DNA of 64,000 nt from Algisphaera sp039180025 (GCA_039180025.1 JBCDDZ010000011.1:12512-76511), one strand, 5' to 3'; shown: positions 46,487 through 53,954, counted from the first letter of the stretch. Program-made: numbers and translations. Notes: a model not told the origin generated them from the letters alone.

Positions 46487-47170
46487 TCAACGCCGAACCA
46501 ACTCGTCCCAGACCCGCTGCCGCGGCAGATTGAACGCCGCATCGAGCGCGGTGCACAAAGCCAAGTCGTTGTCGAAACGGTCACGCGTGGCAAAACGCAC
46601 GGCGCTGTCGGCATAGAGCACGAACACGCCGTCGCCGTGCCACGAATCCACCCGTGCGGGCAGACCCACGCTGCCGGCGAGGACCACCCGCGAGCCCAAA
46701 AGGTCGAGCTGAAGCAGCGCGTCGGCGGCGGCCGGGTCATCGGGGATCGGGGCCAGCGGCGCGAGGCCATAGCTGATCAACACGTTCTGCCCCGGCATAC
46801 CGCGCGGCCAGGGGCTGTTCGCGCCATCGAACGGCTGGTCGTCGCTCGTCACCGCCGGACAGTAGAACGCCTAGGGGCTCTCCATCAAACCGTCCAAATA
46901 GAGCCAACCGTAGAGCACGAATTTGTTCGCAAGGCCGCTGTACACGTTCGTGTTGAACTGCAACCGCCCCGCCCGAAACCCGATCGGCACCCACTGGTCG
47001 TCAGTGTTCGCGTACACCTGAAACGACTGGTGCACGCTCCGCAGGTTGGCCTGACACTTCATGTCGATCGCCGCGTCCCGCAACGCCCCGAGCACCGGCA
47101 ACAACAACCCGATCAACACCGCCACCCCGATCACCACCAACAACTCGACCAGGGTAAACGCACGCCACGT
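46487..47170 (-). pseudogene. Prepilin-type (H-motif) protein, degraded
   Basis: One continuous reading frame gives the prepilin cleavage motif AFTLVELLVVIG, then an LPVLGALRDAAIDMKCQANL helix and a typical secreted C-terminal part (VLYGWLYLDGLMESP, AFYCPAV, and a run to DELVRR). Two lesions are visible. The codon where a start is expected reads ACG (47170-47168) after an in-frame TGA, with no ATG/GTG before the motif. A TAG stop (46873-46871) follows MESP, where a Lys codon would be natural. Both halves are in the same frame. The gene lies directly beside the distal end of the integron array. Confidence 0.65.
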
Positions 47171-47204
47171 AGCTCAAGCATAGCCTCCGCCTACCGACGA
47201 TAGC

Positions 47205-47312
47205 TCCTTTAAAAAAAGGCTCAGTGGCCGGCCGCCCGCGGGAGTGGGCGTACCATCAGCAACCCCATTCTACTCGCGGGCCTCGCCGGTCAACTGCAGC
47301 CGGGGGTTAGGC
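47205..47312 (-). repeat. attC20, distal end of the integron array (degenerate)
   Basis: Right core GTTAGGC (47306-47312) and the inner arms (GTGGCCGGC at 47224, GCCGGTCAAC) are intact, but the left core is replaced by a CTCCTTTAAAAAA stretch with no RYYYAAC/GTTRRRY match. It marks the end of the array and may no longer recombine. The left boundary is approximate. Confidence 0.7.
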
Positions 47313-47666
47313 CTCTTCGGTAGGAGCACCGAAGGACAACTGGTTGCGATCCGGGTCACGCACGACGAAGTCTCGCATCCCGTAGTCGTAATCCTTTGGC
47401 TCCCCGTCGGTTGTAGCTCCACGCTTGGTAATCTCCGAAAAATAGGCGTCCACCTCGTCGCAGAAGATGTAAACCGCGCCGGAACCGGGCTCTCCGGTGT
47501 TGGGGTTACTGTGAGCCGAGAGATGCAGGCAGCAGTCGCCGTGCTTGATGCCGGCGTACTGACCTACGCGAAAGTCTTCGGTGAAACCGAGCACGTCAGC
47601 GAAGTAGCGTAGCGACGCGTCAAGGTCGCTCACCGGAAAAATTGCTGCAGCACCGTTGATCTTCAT
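47307..47666 (-). CDS. Cassette C20: VOC/glyoxalase-fold protein
   Basis: 119 residues. Vicinal-oxygen-chelate fold: FPVSDLDASLRYFADVLGF opening strand-helix, AGIKHGDCCLHLS, VYIFCDEVDAYFSEITKRGA and a FVVRDPDRNQLSFGAP ending, the standard bleomycin-resistance/glyoxalase layout. The stop lies inside the distal attC. This is the farthest cassette from the integrase, so it may be poorly expressed from Pc. One of three VOC cassettes in the array. Confidence 0.85.
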   Translation of the reverse strand: MKINGAAAIFPVSDLDASLRYFADVLGFTEDFRVGQYAGIKHGDCCLHLSAHSNPNTGEPGSGAVYIFCDEVDAYFSEITKRGATTDGEPKDYDYGMRDFVVRDPDRNQLSFGAPTEEA

Positions 47667-47671
47667 GAGAG

Positions 47672-47779
47672 GCCTAACGAAAAAAGCTCAGTTGCCGGCC
47701 GCCCGCGGGAGGGACGTCCAACCGACCACTCGATTATCGTTCGCGGGCGCAGCCGGTCAACTGCAGCGGCTGGCTATCC
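47672..47779 (-). repeat. attC19
   Basis: Cores GCCTAAC (47672-47678) and GCTATCC (47773-47779); the latter mirrors the unusual start core of its own cassette C19. Arms GTTGCCGGC and GCCGGTCAAC (type A). Confidence 0.85.
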
Positions 47780-48600
47780 TGCTCTTTGTTCTGAGGTGCG
47801 TGAAGTGGATTCCATTCAATGTGAGTCCAGTTATCCCCATCGTCGTCGCTGTCGTTCAATCTTGCATGAAACAGAACACCAAACCAGTCATTCTTAGTGC
47901 CCTTTAGATAAAACGTATAGCTGAAAGTCATTGTCTCTCCAGGCTCTATATCGCCTGTTCCAGACAAGCCGACCGTTTTCGGATCATACTTAGTCTCGAT
48001 CCTTGTAAGGTACTTACTCTTCGCCGATTCTGTAATATTGAAGACCATCCCCATTTGCTTCCATTGCACAACTGACTTATCCGGAGAATCCATACCAATC
48101 CATGGTGGGGGGAACACCTGCCAAAACGATTCTTCGGCTGGAAGTTCCAGTACTCCATGGTATGGAACGACCATGTTATAAGTTACACTTGAGCGTATCC
48201 GGGAGAGGTTGCTCAGTGTCATCGTGTAGACTATTCGATATAGAATCTGTCCATTCGACGAACCTATAGACTCGCTTTCCAGAGTTGCGTTGCGCCTAAG
48301 TTTACGACGGCTTGCGAGGTCGATCTCGATCTCTTGGATTGTCGACTTATTCTCAAGCGTTTGACGTTCAATGTCTGTACTCCGTAGTTCGGCAGACAGT
48401 TGTTGATTGGTCAGATCGTGATGTTCACGGACAAATGCACTGTACAGAAACAACGTCCACACTCCCAAGACAAGCACCGTCAAAAACGGGAGTATTTTGG
48501 CGGCTCTGTCCAAAAACTGGTCAAATCGGGATGATGGCTGCTGTCCAAAATGCGAGAGTATCTTGTCTAGTTGGTCGTGGTCTAATTTCATCTCAGGCAT
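47734..48600 (-). CDS. Cassette C19: membrane-anchored protein of unknown function
   Basis: 288 residues from the ATG at 48600. One membrane helix at about 37-53 (ILPFLTVLVLGVWTLFLYSA) with a short cytoplasmic N-terminus, a coiled coil (SAELRSTDIERQTLENKSTI), then a beta-rich extracytoplasmic domain (TYNMVVPYHGVLELPAEE, GDIEPGETMTFSYTFYL). The last residues (PLQLTGCARER) are encoded by the attC. The ORF is A/T-richer than the chromosome, fitting foreign origin. No family recognised. Confidence 0.7.
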   Translation of the reverse strand: MPEMKLDHDQLDKILSHFGQQPSSRFDQFLDRAAKILPFLTVLVLGVWTLFLYSAFVREHHDLTNQQLSAELRSTDIERQTLENKSTIQEIEIDLASRRKLRRNATLESESIGSSNGQILYRIVYTMTLSNLSRIRSSVTYNMVVPYHGVLELPAEESFWQVFPPPWIGMDSPDKSVVQWKQMGMVFNITESAKSKYLTRIETKYDPKTVGLSGTGDIEPGETMTFSYTFYLKGTKNDWFGVLFHARLNDSDDDGDNWTHIEWNPLHAPQNKEQDSQPLQLTGCARER

Positions 48601-48605
48601 TCGCA

Positions 48606-48712
48606 GGATAACGTCTCCCCGCTCAGTTGCCGGCCGCCCGCGGAGGAGGCGTACCACCGACAACACATTCTACTCGCGGGTATCGCCGGTCAACTGCAGC
48701 CGGTGGTTAGGC
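48606..48712 (-). repeat. attC18
   Basis: Cores GGATAAC (48606-48612, start core of C19) and GTTAGGC (48706-48712). Arms GTTGCCGGC and GCCGGTCAAC, with a type B-like TCTCCCCGCTC outer part. Confidence 0.85.
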
Positions 48713-48713
48713 C

Positions 48714-49385
48714 TCAAAAGCTCTCCGCGAGATCCGTCGATCCAGCCTTGTTTAGCCGTACTGTGGGATGGGGTAGGGAACTCGGCTCCTCCGACCATGT
48801 GGGTTCGTATCCATCGGGGTACGGAATTCCCTCGATATAGGCGAGATCAGTCGGATCGGTCGTAGATATCTTCATCAACCGTGGAACCCACAATGGTTGA
48901 ATCGGAAAGCATGTATCATTTATTTGACCATTCTCACTCGTGAAGAGTTCTATTGGGATTGAAACCTGTAGCGTATAACTATTGGTAACGTATCGTTTGA
49001 CCATTCGATCCTGTTGCAAATCCCAGACGAACAGGTCGATCTTGAGCCCGGGCCGTTGACATGAATATGTATCTATTCGGCTTTGTGAAACCTCAAACCC
49101 ATCACGTCGCAGAACTTCCAGTACGCGATTCAAATGTTCTTTAATGATCGAAACATCTAGGTCCTTATGGGACCTGGTTATGTATCCTCGATGCCCATCG
49201 TATGAAAGTCCGCCGGCAACCATCCAAGTTGATCCACTGGAGTCGAAAAGGTCAATGAGTCTTGGCAGTTGAAGCATCAATCGAGCATGGCGGTATCGAT
49301 TGACTGCTGGACGGATTACAGTTCGAGTGGCTGCGGTAAACAAGCCTATTAAGGTTATGATCCAGTAACACGCCCGTGTGAACAT
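48714..49385 (-). CDS. Cassette C18: nucleotidyltransferase-like protein
   Basis: 223 residues. A hydrophobic N-terminal helix (CYWIITLIGLFTAATRTVI) precedes a domain with the nucleotidyltransferase pattern WMVAGGLSYDGHRG and TRSHKDLDVSI, the same GG..D..G...R.H.D.D arrangement used by ANT(2'')/LinB-type aminoglycoside and lincosamide adenylyltransferases. A later acidic strand (GLKIDLFVWD) could supply the third carboxylate. Antibiotic modification is possible but unproven. A membrane anchor would be unusual for those enzymes. A/T-rich relative to the chromosome. Confidence 0.55.
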   Translation of the reverse strand: MFTRACYWIITLIGLFTAATRTVIRPAVNRYRHARLMLQLPRLIDLFDSSGSTWMVAGGLSYDGHRGYITRSHKDLDVSIIKEHLNRVLEVLRRDGFEVSQSRIDTYSCQRPGLKIDLFVWDLQQDRMVKRYVTNSYTLQVSIPIELFTSENGQINDTCFPIQPLWVPRLMKISTTDPTDLAYIEGIPYPDGYEPTWSEEPSSLPHPTVRLNKAGSTDLAESF

Positions 49386-49392
49386 GCAAGAG

Positions 49393-49501
49393 GCCTAACG
49401 TAAAAGGTTCAGTTGCCGGCCGCCCGCGGAAGCAGACTTCAAGCTAACAGCTTAATTATCTATCGCGGGCGTCGCCGGTCAACTGCAGCCGGGGGTTAGC
49501 C
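49393..49501 (-). repeat. attC17
   Basis: Cores GCCTAAC (49393-49399) and GTTAGCC (49495-49501); arms GTTGCCGGC and GCCGGTCAAC (type A). Confidence 0.88.
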
Positions 49502-49861
49502 GTTGTCGGTTGATTGGATGATCTCCAGAACAAGGCCATCCGGATCGCGGATAAAGAATCGTTCAGCCGAGGGCTCGAATTCAGAAACGAACTGCACGCC
49601 TGCAGCCTCGAATCGGGCTCTCGCTTCGGCCAGGCTGTCGACGAGCAGGTCCAATGAAAACTCAGCCACCTCGCAGTAACCCGATGGAACACGACCCTGC
49701 TCAGCCACACCCAATAGTAGGAATCTCCGTCCGTCGCATGCCAAATGCCACGCAGGCCCCTCGGGCTTCAGTGCCTCACACCCAAGCAGGTCGCGGTAAA
49801 AATGCAACGACCTCTCAAGATCCGTGCAGATGATATTGATTTCGCCAATACGAAACTGCAT
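49496..49861 (-). CDS. Cassette C17: VOC/glyoxalase-fold protein
   Basis: 121 residues with GAGG before the ATG. VOC pattern: INIICTDLERSLHFYRDLLG, WHLACDGRRFLLLGV, a SLAEARARFEAAGVQFV helix, and FFIRDPDGLVLEIIQ at the end, where Glu is the usual metal ligand. Probably a glyoxalase, fosfomycin/bleomycin-type or related small-molecule enzyme; the substrate is not predictable. The stop lies in the right core of its attC. Confidence 0.85.
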   Translation of the reverse strand: MQFRIGEINIICTDLERSLHFYRDLLGCEALKPEGPAWHLACDGRRFLLLGVAEQGRVPSGYCEVAEFSLDLLVDSLAEARARFEAAGVQFVSEFEPSAERFFIRDPDGLVLEIIQSTDNG

Positions 49862-49872
49862 TTAACCTCGAC

Positions 49873-49980
49873 GCCTAACGTCTCCCCGCTCAGTGGCGAG
49901 CCGCCCGCGGGGGAAACGGACGACTCGATTTAATCATTCAGCCGCGGGCGTCGCTCGTCAACTGCAGCGGTTGGTTAGGC
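49873..49980 (-). repeat. attC16
   Basis: Cores GCCTAAC (49873-49879) and GTTAGGC (49974-49980); type B arms GTGGCGAGC and GCTCGTCAAC. Confidence 0.9.
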
Positions 49981-50397
49981 CCCTTCAGGTGAAGGCTCAC
50001 GTACATCAGAACCCATCTCGATGAATGCATGCCATTCGCCGTCGAGCATGGTAACACGCAAATAGACGGTTCTTCGTTGACCGCTTTCGAGGCGGGCGTA
50101 GGTTGGACAACGAGCGCCAGCATCACCGGTTGTCGAGAGAATATAGTAAACAATGAGCTTATCGTCACCGACAAGATGCCGGCCTTTCGAGGCAGACTCA
50201 ACCTCAAAGGTCGCCCGATATAGGTTTTCGTACTCGCTGAATTCACCGAGGGCTTCGACGGATTCGACGGTTCCAGTAAAAACCGCCATTGATTTTTCCG
50301 CCCGTTGCTCATCAGTCCAGCCTGGCTCGTTGGCGTAGATGGCAGGGGTGACAGCGAAAAGAAAAGCGAAGCCGATCAGAAGCATGAGAGATTTCAT
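49975..50397 (-). CDS. Cassette C16: secreted protein of unknown function
   Basis: 140 residues. Signal peptide at 1-22 (LMLLIGFAFLFAVTPAIYA). The mature part has a beta-rich region (AVFTGTVESVEALGEFSEYE, ATFEVESASKGRH) that resembles the netrin/TIMP-like domain seen in bacterial secreted proteins. Cysteine (ARCPTY) occurs once. Exported; function unknown. The stop lies in the right core of attC16. Confidence 0.65.
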   Translation of the reverse strand: MKSLMLLIGFAFLFAVTPAIYANEPGWTDEQRAEKSMAVFTGTVESVEALGEFSEYENLYRATFEVESASKGRHLVGDDKLIVYYILSTTGDAGARCPTYARLESGQRRTVYLRVTMLDGEWHAFIEMGSDVREPSPEGA

Positions 50398-50464
50398 CGA
50401 TTTACACCAAATTGAGGTCGAGACAATCGTTTAGACGTTCGACAAACGAGAATGTTCCGTTAGG

Positions 50465-50534
50465 GCCTAACGTCAAAGGCTCAGTTGCCGACCGCCCGCG
50501 GGAGGGGGCGGTCAACTGCAGCAATTTGTTATGC
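50465..50534 (-). repeat. attC15 (short, 70 bp)
   Basis: Cores GCCTAAC (50465-50471) and GTTATGC (50528-50534). The central part is about 37 bp shorter than in the other attC sites, retaining only GTTGCCGAC, a GC-rich bridge and GCGGTCAAC. The core matches C15's own start core. Confidence 0.85.
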
Positions 50535-50975
50535 CCCGTGCTTCAAGGTCGATCCCCAAGTTAAGCATGATTCGGTAACCAGTGCAATGGCCGGGCTGGG
50601 TTGAAGATTAGTATCGCCCAACTTGGTGATCGGCTGCCAAAAGAACTCCAAATGCGGCTCTAACGAGTCGAGCGGTTGTGGGCCGTCGATACCCACCAAT
50701 TGGACGCGAAAGAAGTGGCTCACTTCGTGCTGTGTCGAACCGGATTCGGTGAAGGCGTGCTCGATTGCCCCCAAATATCCTCCGACAACACAAGAGCGGC
50801 CGAATTCTTCGTTTAACTCCCGAGCGATCGCGTCGTGCATACTTTCGCCCACTTCCACATGACCGCCGGGCAGAAAGGTGTTGCTCGCTCCTTTGCAACG
50901 GGCGAGCAGAAGCTCGTCGTCAATACGGATCACGGCCCGGGCAAGAACATGGATATACGTTTCGCTCTTGGGCAT
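50529..50975 (-). CDS. Cassette C15: Nudix hydrolase
   Basis: 148 residues. The Nudix box is GGHVEVGESMHDAIARELNE followed by EFG, fitting GX5EX7REUXEEXGU. The domain starts with HVLARAVIRIDDELLLARCK. Nudix enzymes cleave nucleoside diphosphates linked to another moiety, often as housecleaning or antibiotic-like metabolism. The ATG lies within the start core GTTATGC and the TAA within the end core GCATAAC, so the ORF uses essentially the whole cassette. Confidence 0.9.
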   Translation of the reverse strand: MPKSETYIHVLARAVIRIDDELLLARCKGASNTFLPGGHVEVGESMHDAIARELNEEFGRSCVVGGYLGAIEHAFTESGSTQHEVSHFFRVQLVGIDGPQPLDSLEPHLEFFWQPITKLGDTNLQPSPAIALVTESCLTWGSTLKHGA

Positions 50976-51080
50976 AACGTAATTCGGCTCAGTTGCCGGC
51001 CGCCCGCGGGGGTGAACGGACGGCTCGAAGAAGATCATGAACCGCGGGCGTCGCTCGTCAACTGCAGCGGTTGGTTAGGC
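50972..51080 (-). repeat. attC14 (hybrid arms)
   Basis: Cores GCATAAC (50972-50978) and GTTAGGC (51074-51080). The left arm is type A (GTTGCCGGC) while the right arm is type B (GCTCGTCAAC), so the inner stem pairs imperfectly. Confidence 0.85.
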
Positions 51081-51319
51081 CCGACACGTCGCTGAAGTTG
51101 CTGATATACGCCAACTAGTGCTCCGAGGCATAGCAGAATCAGGACACCGATGAACAACAATAACAGCCCGAATTCGAACTCTTGCTCGTCGCGGGCTAAT
51201 CCCCCGAGACGATTCACGCCTACATAAAAGAACAAGCCCGTAAAGGCGGCGAGGCCGCCTGCGACGATGGACAAAAACCGATCTTCTGACATAACTCTCT
51301 TACGCACGAGTTTCAACAT
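51035..51319 (-). CDS. Cassette C14: small two-helix membrane protein
   Basis: 94 residues from the ATG at 51319 (an ATG nine codons later is an alternative). Two transmembrane helices (LSIVAGGLAAFTGLFFYVGV and LLLLFIGVLILLCLGALVGV) are joined by an acidic loop. The C-terminus NQPLQLTSDARGS is encoded by the attC. No family recognised; similar tiny membrane proteins occur at C3, C8 and C9. Confidence 0.6.
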   Translation of the reverse strand: MLKLVRKRVMSEDRFLSIVAGGLAAFTGLFFYVGVNRLGGLARDEQEFEFGLLLLFIGVLILLCLGALVGVYQQLQRRVGPNQPLQLTSDARGS

Positions 51320-51337
51320 AGGAGGTGCTCCAGTAAG

Positions 51338-51445
51338 GCCTAACGTCTCCCCGCTCAGTGGCGAGCCGCCCGCGGGGGGAAACGGACGACTCGATGGGAT
51401 CATTCACCGCGGGCGTCGCTCGTCAACTGCAGCGGTTGGTTAGGT
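51338..51445 (-). repeat. attC13
   Basis: Cores GCCTAAC (51338-51344) and GTTAGGT (51439-51445); type B arms GTGGCGAGC and GCTCGTCAAC. It ends the ORF-less cassette C13. Confidence 0.9.
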
Positions 51446-51638
51446 CTCGGCACCCGGGTGAGTACGCTCGTGGTTTGTGGTCATTTCTTGCTGTCGGCCG
51501 CACATTGCCAGTTGTCGGTCACGCGGATCGGCTCTTTCTTGGTGCCGTCCCTCCAACCCAACCTGCCGTACCCACGCTAATTAGACGCCGCGGCGTGGTA
51601 TGTTTTGCGACCTTCTGAAAAAAACTTTCAGAAGAGAG
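51446..51638 (-). other. Cassette C13: ORF-less element, copy 1
   Basis: About 190 bp between two attC cores with no start-to-stop ORF conserved with its sister copy (54930-55117). A hairpin (stem CTTCTGAAA/TTTCAGAAG at 51612-51634) sits next to the cassette's leading end. A 5-bp length difference between copies breaks any shared long frame, and copy 1 has in-frame stops. A short frame with KKEPIRVTD and QCAADSKK near its end is conserved in both copies but lacks a start. It could be an RNA, a promoter-carrying cassette or a tiny peptide gene. Confidence 0.6.
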
Positions 51639-51746
51639 GCCTAACGGAAAAGGCTCAGTGGCCGGCCGCCCGCGGGAGGGGGCGTACCACCAGCAACATC
51701 ACTCTACTCGCGGGCGTCTCCGGTCAACTGCAGCCGGGGGTTAGGC
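51639..51746 (-). repeat. attC12
   Basis: Cores GCCTAAC (51639-51645) and GTTAGGC (51740-51746); arms GTGGCCGGC and GCCGGTCAAC (type A variant). Confidence 0.9.
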
Positions 51747-51755
51747 GACACCGAC

Positions 51756-52121
51756 TCACGCGTGCACCAACTGCTTGAACCCACCGTAGGCCATCCGCTT
51801 ACAATCAAACACCTGATTCTCTGGGTCCATCATGTCCTTCAGTCTGGGGTCGGCCATGATCTTTTTGTTTGCTTCGTCCCGCGCCTCACGGGATTCAAAC
51901 ACCACCCAAGCGAACACCACGGTTTCGTCGTCCTTGGCGTCCGCGAGCTGCTTGAACCCGATCATGCCTTCCATCGCAACCAGATCGTCGCCGACGCACT
52001 CCCAATAGTCCAGTGCCCCGTGCTCTTTCCAGACCGTCGAAGCCTTCTCAGCGGTGCGCCGGTAGTCATCGATACGGTCTTTCGGAACGGGAATCACGAA
52101 ACCGTCAATGTAGCGAGACAT
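51756..52121 (-). CDS. Cassette C12: DUF1428 family protein
   Basis: 121 residues from the ATG at 52121. The sequence matches the DUF1428 pattern closely: MSRYIDGFVIPVPKDRIDDY, HGALDYWECVGDDL, FAWVVFESREARDEANKKIM and MDPENQVFDCKRMAYGGF. DUF1428 has a dimeric alpha-beta barrel fold. The biological role of the family is unknown. It is found often in integron arrays and among environmental bacteria. Confidence 0.88.
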   Translation of the reverse strand: MSRYIDGFVIPVPKDRIDDYRRTAEKASTVWKEHGALDYWECVGDDLVAMEGMIGFKQLADAKDDETVVFAWVVFESREARDEANKKIMADPRLKDMMDPENQVFDCKRMAYGGFKQLVHA

Positions 52122-52148
52122 CGGGTTACTCCGTGTGTGGTTCTTGCC

Positions 52149-52254
52149 GCCTAACGTCTCCCCGCTCAGTGGCGAGCCGCCCGCGGGGAGGACGGGGGGC
52201 CGGAGTGATGCAACGCCGCGGGCGTGTCCGGTCAACTGCAGCGGTGGGTTAGGG
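52149..52254 (-). repeat. attC11 (hybrid arms)
   Basis: Cores GCCTAAC (52149-52155) and GTTAGGG (52248-52254). The left arm is type B (GTGGCGAGC) and the right arm type A-like (TCCGGTCAAC), the mirror of the hybrid attC14. Confidence 0.88.
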
Positions 52255-52806
52255 TGCCTCCTGAGTTACGGCCGATCTCCGTTTTTCTCCGTGCTCCCGC
52301 ACAAATGCTTCGATCTCACCTCCCGATCGGACCGACACCGAGTGAGGCACACGTAAATCCGCAAGCTTTACCTCTCCTCCGAGCCAAACATCAATACGTG
52401 TTATGAAAGCTGGATCAATCTCAGCTTTGTCGAGTAGCGTACTCGATAGGAATCGAGAGCGTGCGTAAAGCCGCCAATTAGCAACCACGTCCCTAGGCTG
52501 CTCGTCCCCAGGTGAACGAACCTCAAGTTTCCCAGGATGAAGGACAACTTCTAATTTCGTACTCGCCAGCATCGAGTACCGTGTAAGAAATTCATTCAGG
52601 TCCGCGGTTTCGCCTCGGAAAAAGAAAAAGTCTTCCCAGTTGACGAAGAAGCCGTGGACTCTGTTCTCTGCATTCGCCAGTTCGGCTAAGCCTTCAGGCC
52701 AGTTCGGCTGCTGTACCACCTGTTGGGGGTGATCGCTGCCTAGGGCCCACACCACCGTCGGGACAAGCAGTGCGAGGCCGAGAATTACTGCAATTGATTT
52801 CCGCAT
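52249..52806 (-). CDS. Cassette C11: secreted protein of unknown function
   Basis: 185 residues from the ATG at 52806. Signal peptide at 1-22 (IAVILGLALLVPTVVWALG). The mature part has an aromatic stretch (VNWEDFFFFRGETADLNEF) and alternating strands with charged residues (KLEVVLHPGKLEVRSPGDEQ, RIDVWLGGEVKL). It is not a recognised family. The TAA lies in the CCCTAAC core, which matches its start core. Confidence 0.65.
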   Translation of the reverse strand: MRKSIAVILGLALLVPTVVWALGSDHPQQVVQQPNWPEGLAELANAENRVHGFFVNWEDFFFFRGETADLNEFLTRYSMLASTKLEVVLHPGKLEVRSPGDEQPRDVVANWRLYARSRFLSSTLLDKAEIDPAFITRIDVWLGGEVKLADLRVPHSVSVRSGGEIEAFVREHGEKRRSAVTQEAP

Positions 52807-52874
52807 GGCTGGCTCCAAAGCTGATTTGTAGGACGTTTGGACGTATGAAGTGGTATTGGGGTTCCGAAGATGCC

Positions 52875-52982
52875 CCCTAACGTAAATCGGCTCAGTTGCC
52901 GGCCACCCGCGGGAGGGGGCGTCCATCCGACAACACATTCTACTCGCGGGCGTCGCCGGTCAACTGCAGCCGGGGGTTAGGC
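52875..52982 (-). repeat. attC10
   Basis: Cores CCCTAAC (52875-52881, start core of C11) and GTTAGGC (52976-52982); type A arms GTTGCCGGC and GCCGGTCAAC. Confidence 0.9.
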
Positions 52983-53513
52983 CGATTCTTGGCTTGGCAG
53001 GATCGTCAGATAGGCAGCCCAAGGACCGACATTGTCGCGGTACTGGAAGGCCATCGCTTTGACAATCTGGTGACAGTGCCCCAAGTCATGGACCACCCAC
53101 GTGGAAAGCAACTGTCTCGCTGTAGCGGTGCCGAGTGCCGGATGAATGCCGCGGCGGTCAAGCAGCTCTTCCGTAAGATTTAAGGCGCGGAGCTCTTTCA
53201 GCTTGCCTGCACGCAGCGACGAAAACGCTTCGAGTAATTCGCGAATCGTCTTGCCCTTGCTCGCCTCATACATGGCGTATCGATCGAACTCAGGAAAGGG
53301 CTCCGCTTCGCCGGATTCCAGGATGACGTGAAGCCTGACCATCCAGTTCGTTCGATCGGCATGGATTAAGTGACCCACAACGTCATACGGACTAAATGTT
53401 TTCTCCCCATAGTTGTTGGTGACCCATGGATCGCTCAGCCCGCCCAGCAAGCTGTCCAGAACGACAGGAGTGCGCTCAAGCACTTCGATGGTTCTTTGAA
53501 GGTCGAAATTCAC
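52977..53513 (-). CDS. Cassette C10: DinB-like protein
   Basis: 178 residues with a GTG start at 53513, seven bases from the cassette start core. The all-helical DinB/YfiT fold is indicated by YDVVGHLIHADRTNWMVRLH and TWVVHDLGHCHQIVKAM, with His residues placed as the usual metal ligands. DinB-like enzymes include mycothiol- or bacillithiol-dependent transferases; the activity here is unknown. The stop lies in the attC10 right core. Confidence 0.82.
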   Translation of the reverse strand: MNFDLQRTIEVLERTPVVLDSLLGGLSDPWVTNNYGEKTFSPYDVVGHLIHADRTNWMVRLHVILESGEAEPFPEFDRYAMYEASKGKTIRELLEAFSSLRAGKLKELRALNLTEELLDRRGIHPALGTATARQLLSTWVVHDLGHCHQIVKAMAFQYRDNVGPWAAYLTILPSQESA

Positions 53514-53519
53514 AGGTCG

Positions 53520-53626
53520 GCCTAACGTAAAAAGCTCAGTCGCCGGCCGCCCGCGGGAGGGGCGTCCCACCGACAACCACATTCTACTCGCGGGCGCAGC
53601 CGGTCAACTGCAGCCGGTGGTTAGGT
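53520..53626 (-). repeat. attC9
   Basis: Cores GCCTAAC (53520-53526) and GTTAGGT (53620-53626); arms GTCGCCGGC and GCCGGTCAAC (type A variant). Confidence 0.88.
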
Positions 53627-53940
53627 GCCGACCTACGGCCAAGCACGGCACCCCAGAGGGTTAACCCAACGGTCAGGCCGATGCCGAATATGGCACCCGC
53701 AATCCACAGCGGGTCCGCGGGGACATACAGGTTCCACGCCACAAATTGGCCTACAGCCAAGAGGACTGCGGGTAACCATATTGGGCCGGAGCGGAAGAGA
53801 CCTGCGGCATATCCGATGCCGAAAAGGGCTCCTGCGTAGATCGCAAAATCCAAGTGCCAAAAGCCAGTAAGGTCGCCGAGCATGGGCATCGCTGCCGCAA
53901 GCAGGAAACCGAGAGCGAGCGAGATGGCGGCAACCAGCAT
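53584..53940 (-). CDS. Cassette C9: small membrane protein
   Basis: 118 residues from the ATG at 53940 (a TTG nine bases upstream is possible). Four hydrophobic segments: AISLALGFLLAAAMPMLG, FAIYAGALFGIGYAAGLF, IWLPAVLLAVGQFVAWNL and IAGAIFGIGLTVGLTLWGAV. The C-terminal HRLQLTGCARE is encoded by the attC. No family recognised. Its start and end cores match (GTTAGGT/ACCTAAC), so it moved as a unit. Confidence 0.65.
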   Translation of the reverse strand: MLVAAISLALGFLLAAAMPMLGDLTGFWHLDFAIYAGALFGIGYAAGLFRSGPIWLPAVLLAVGQFVAWNLYVPADPLWIAGAIFGIGLTVGLTLWGAVLGRRSAPNHRLQLTGCARE

Positions 53941-53954
53941 AATACGCAAAAGGC

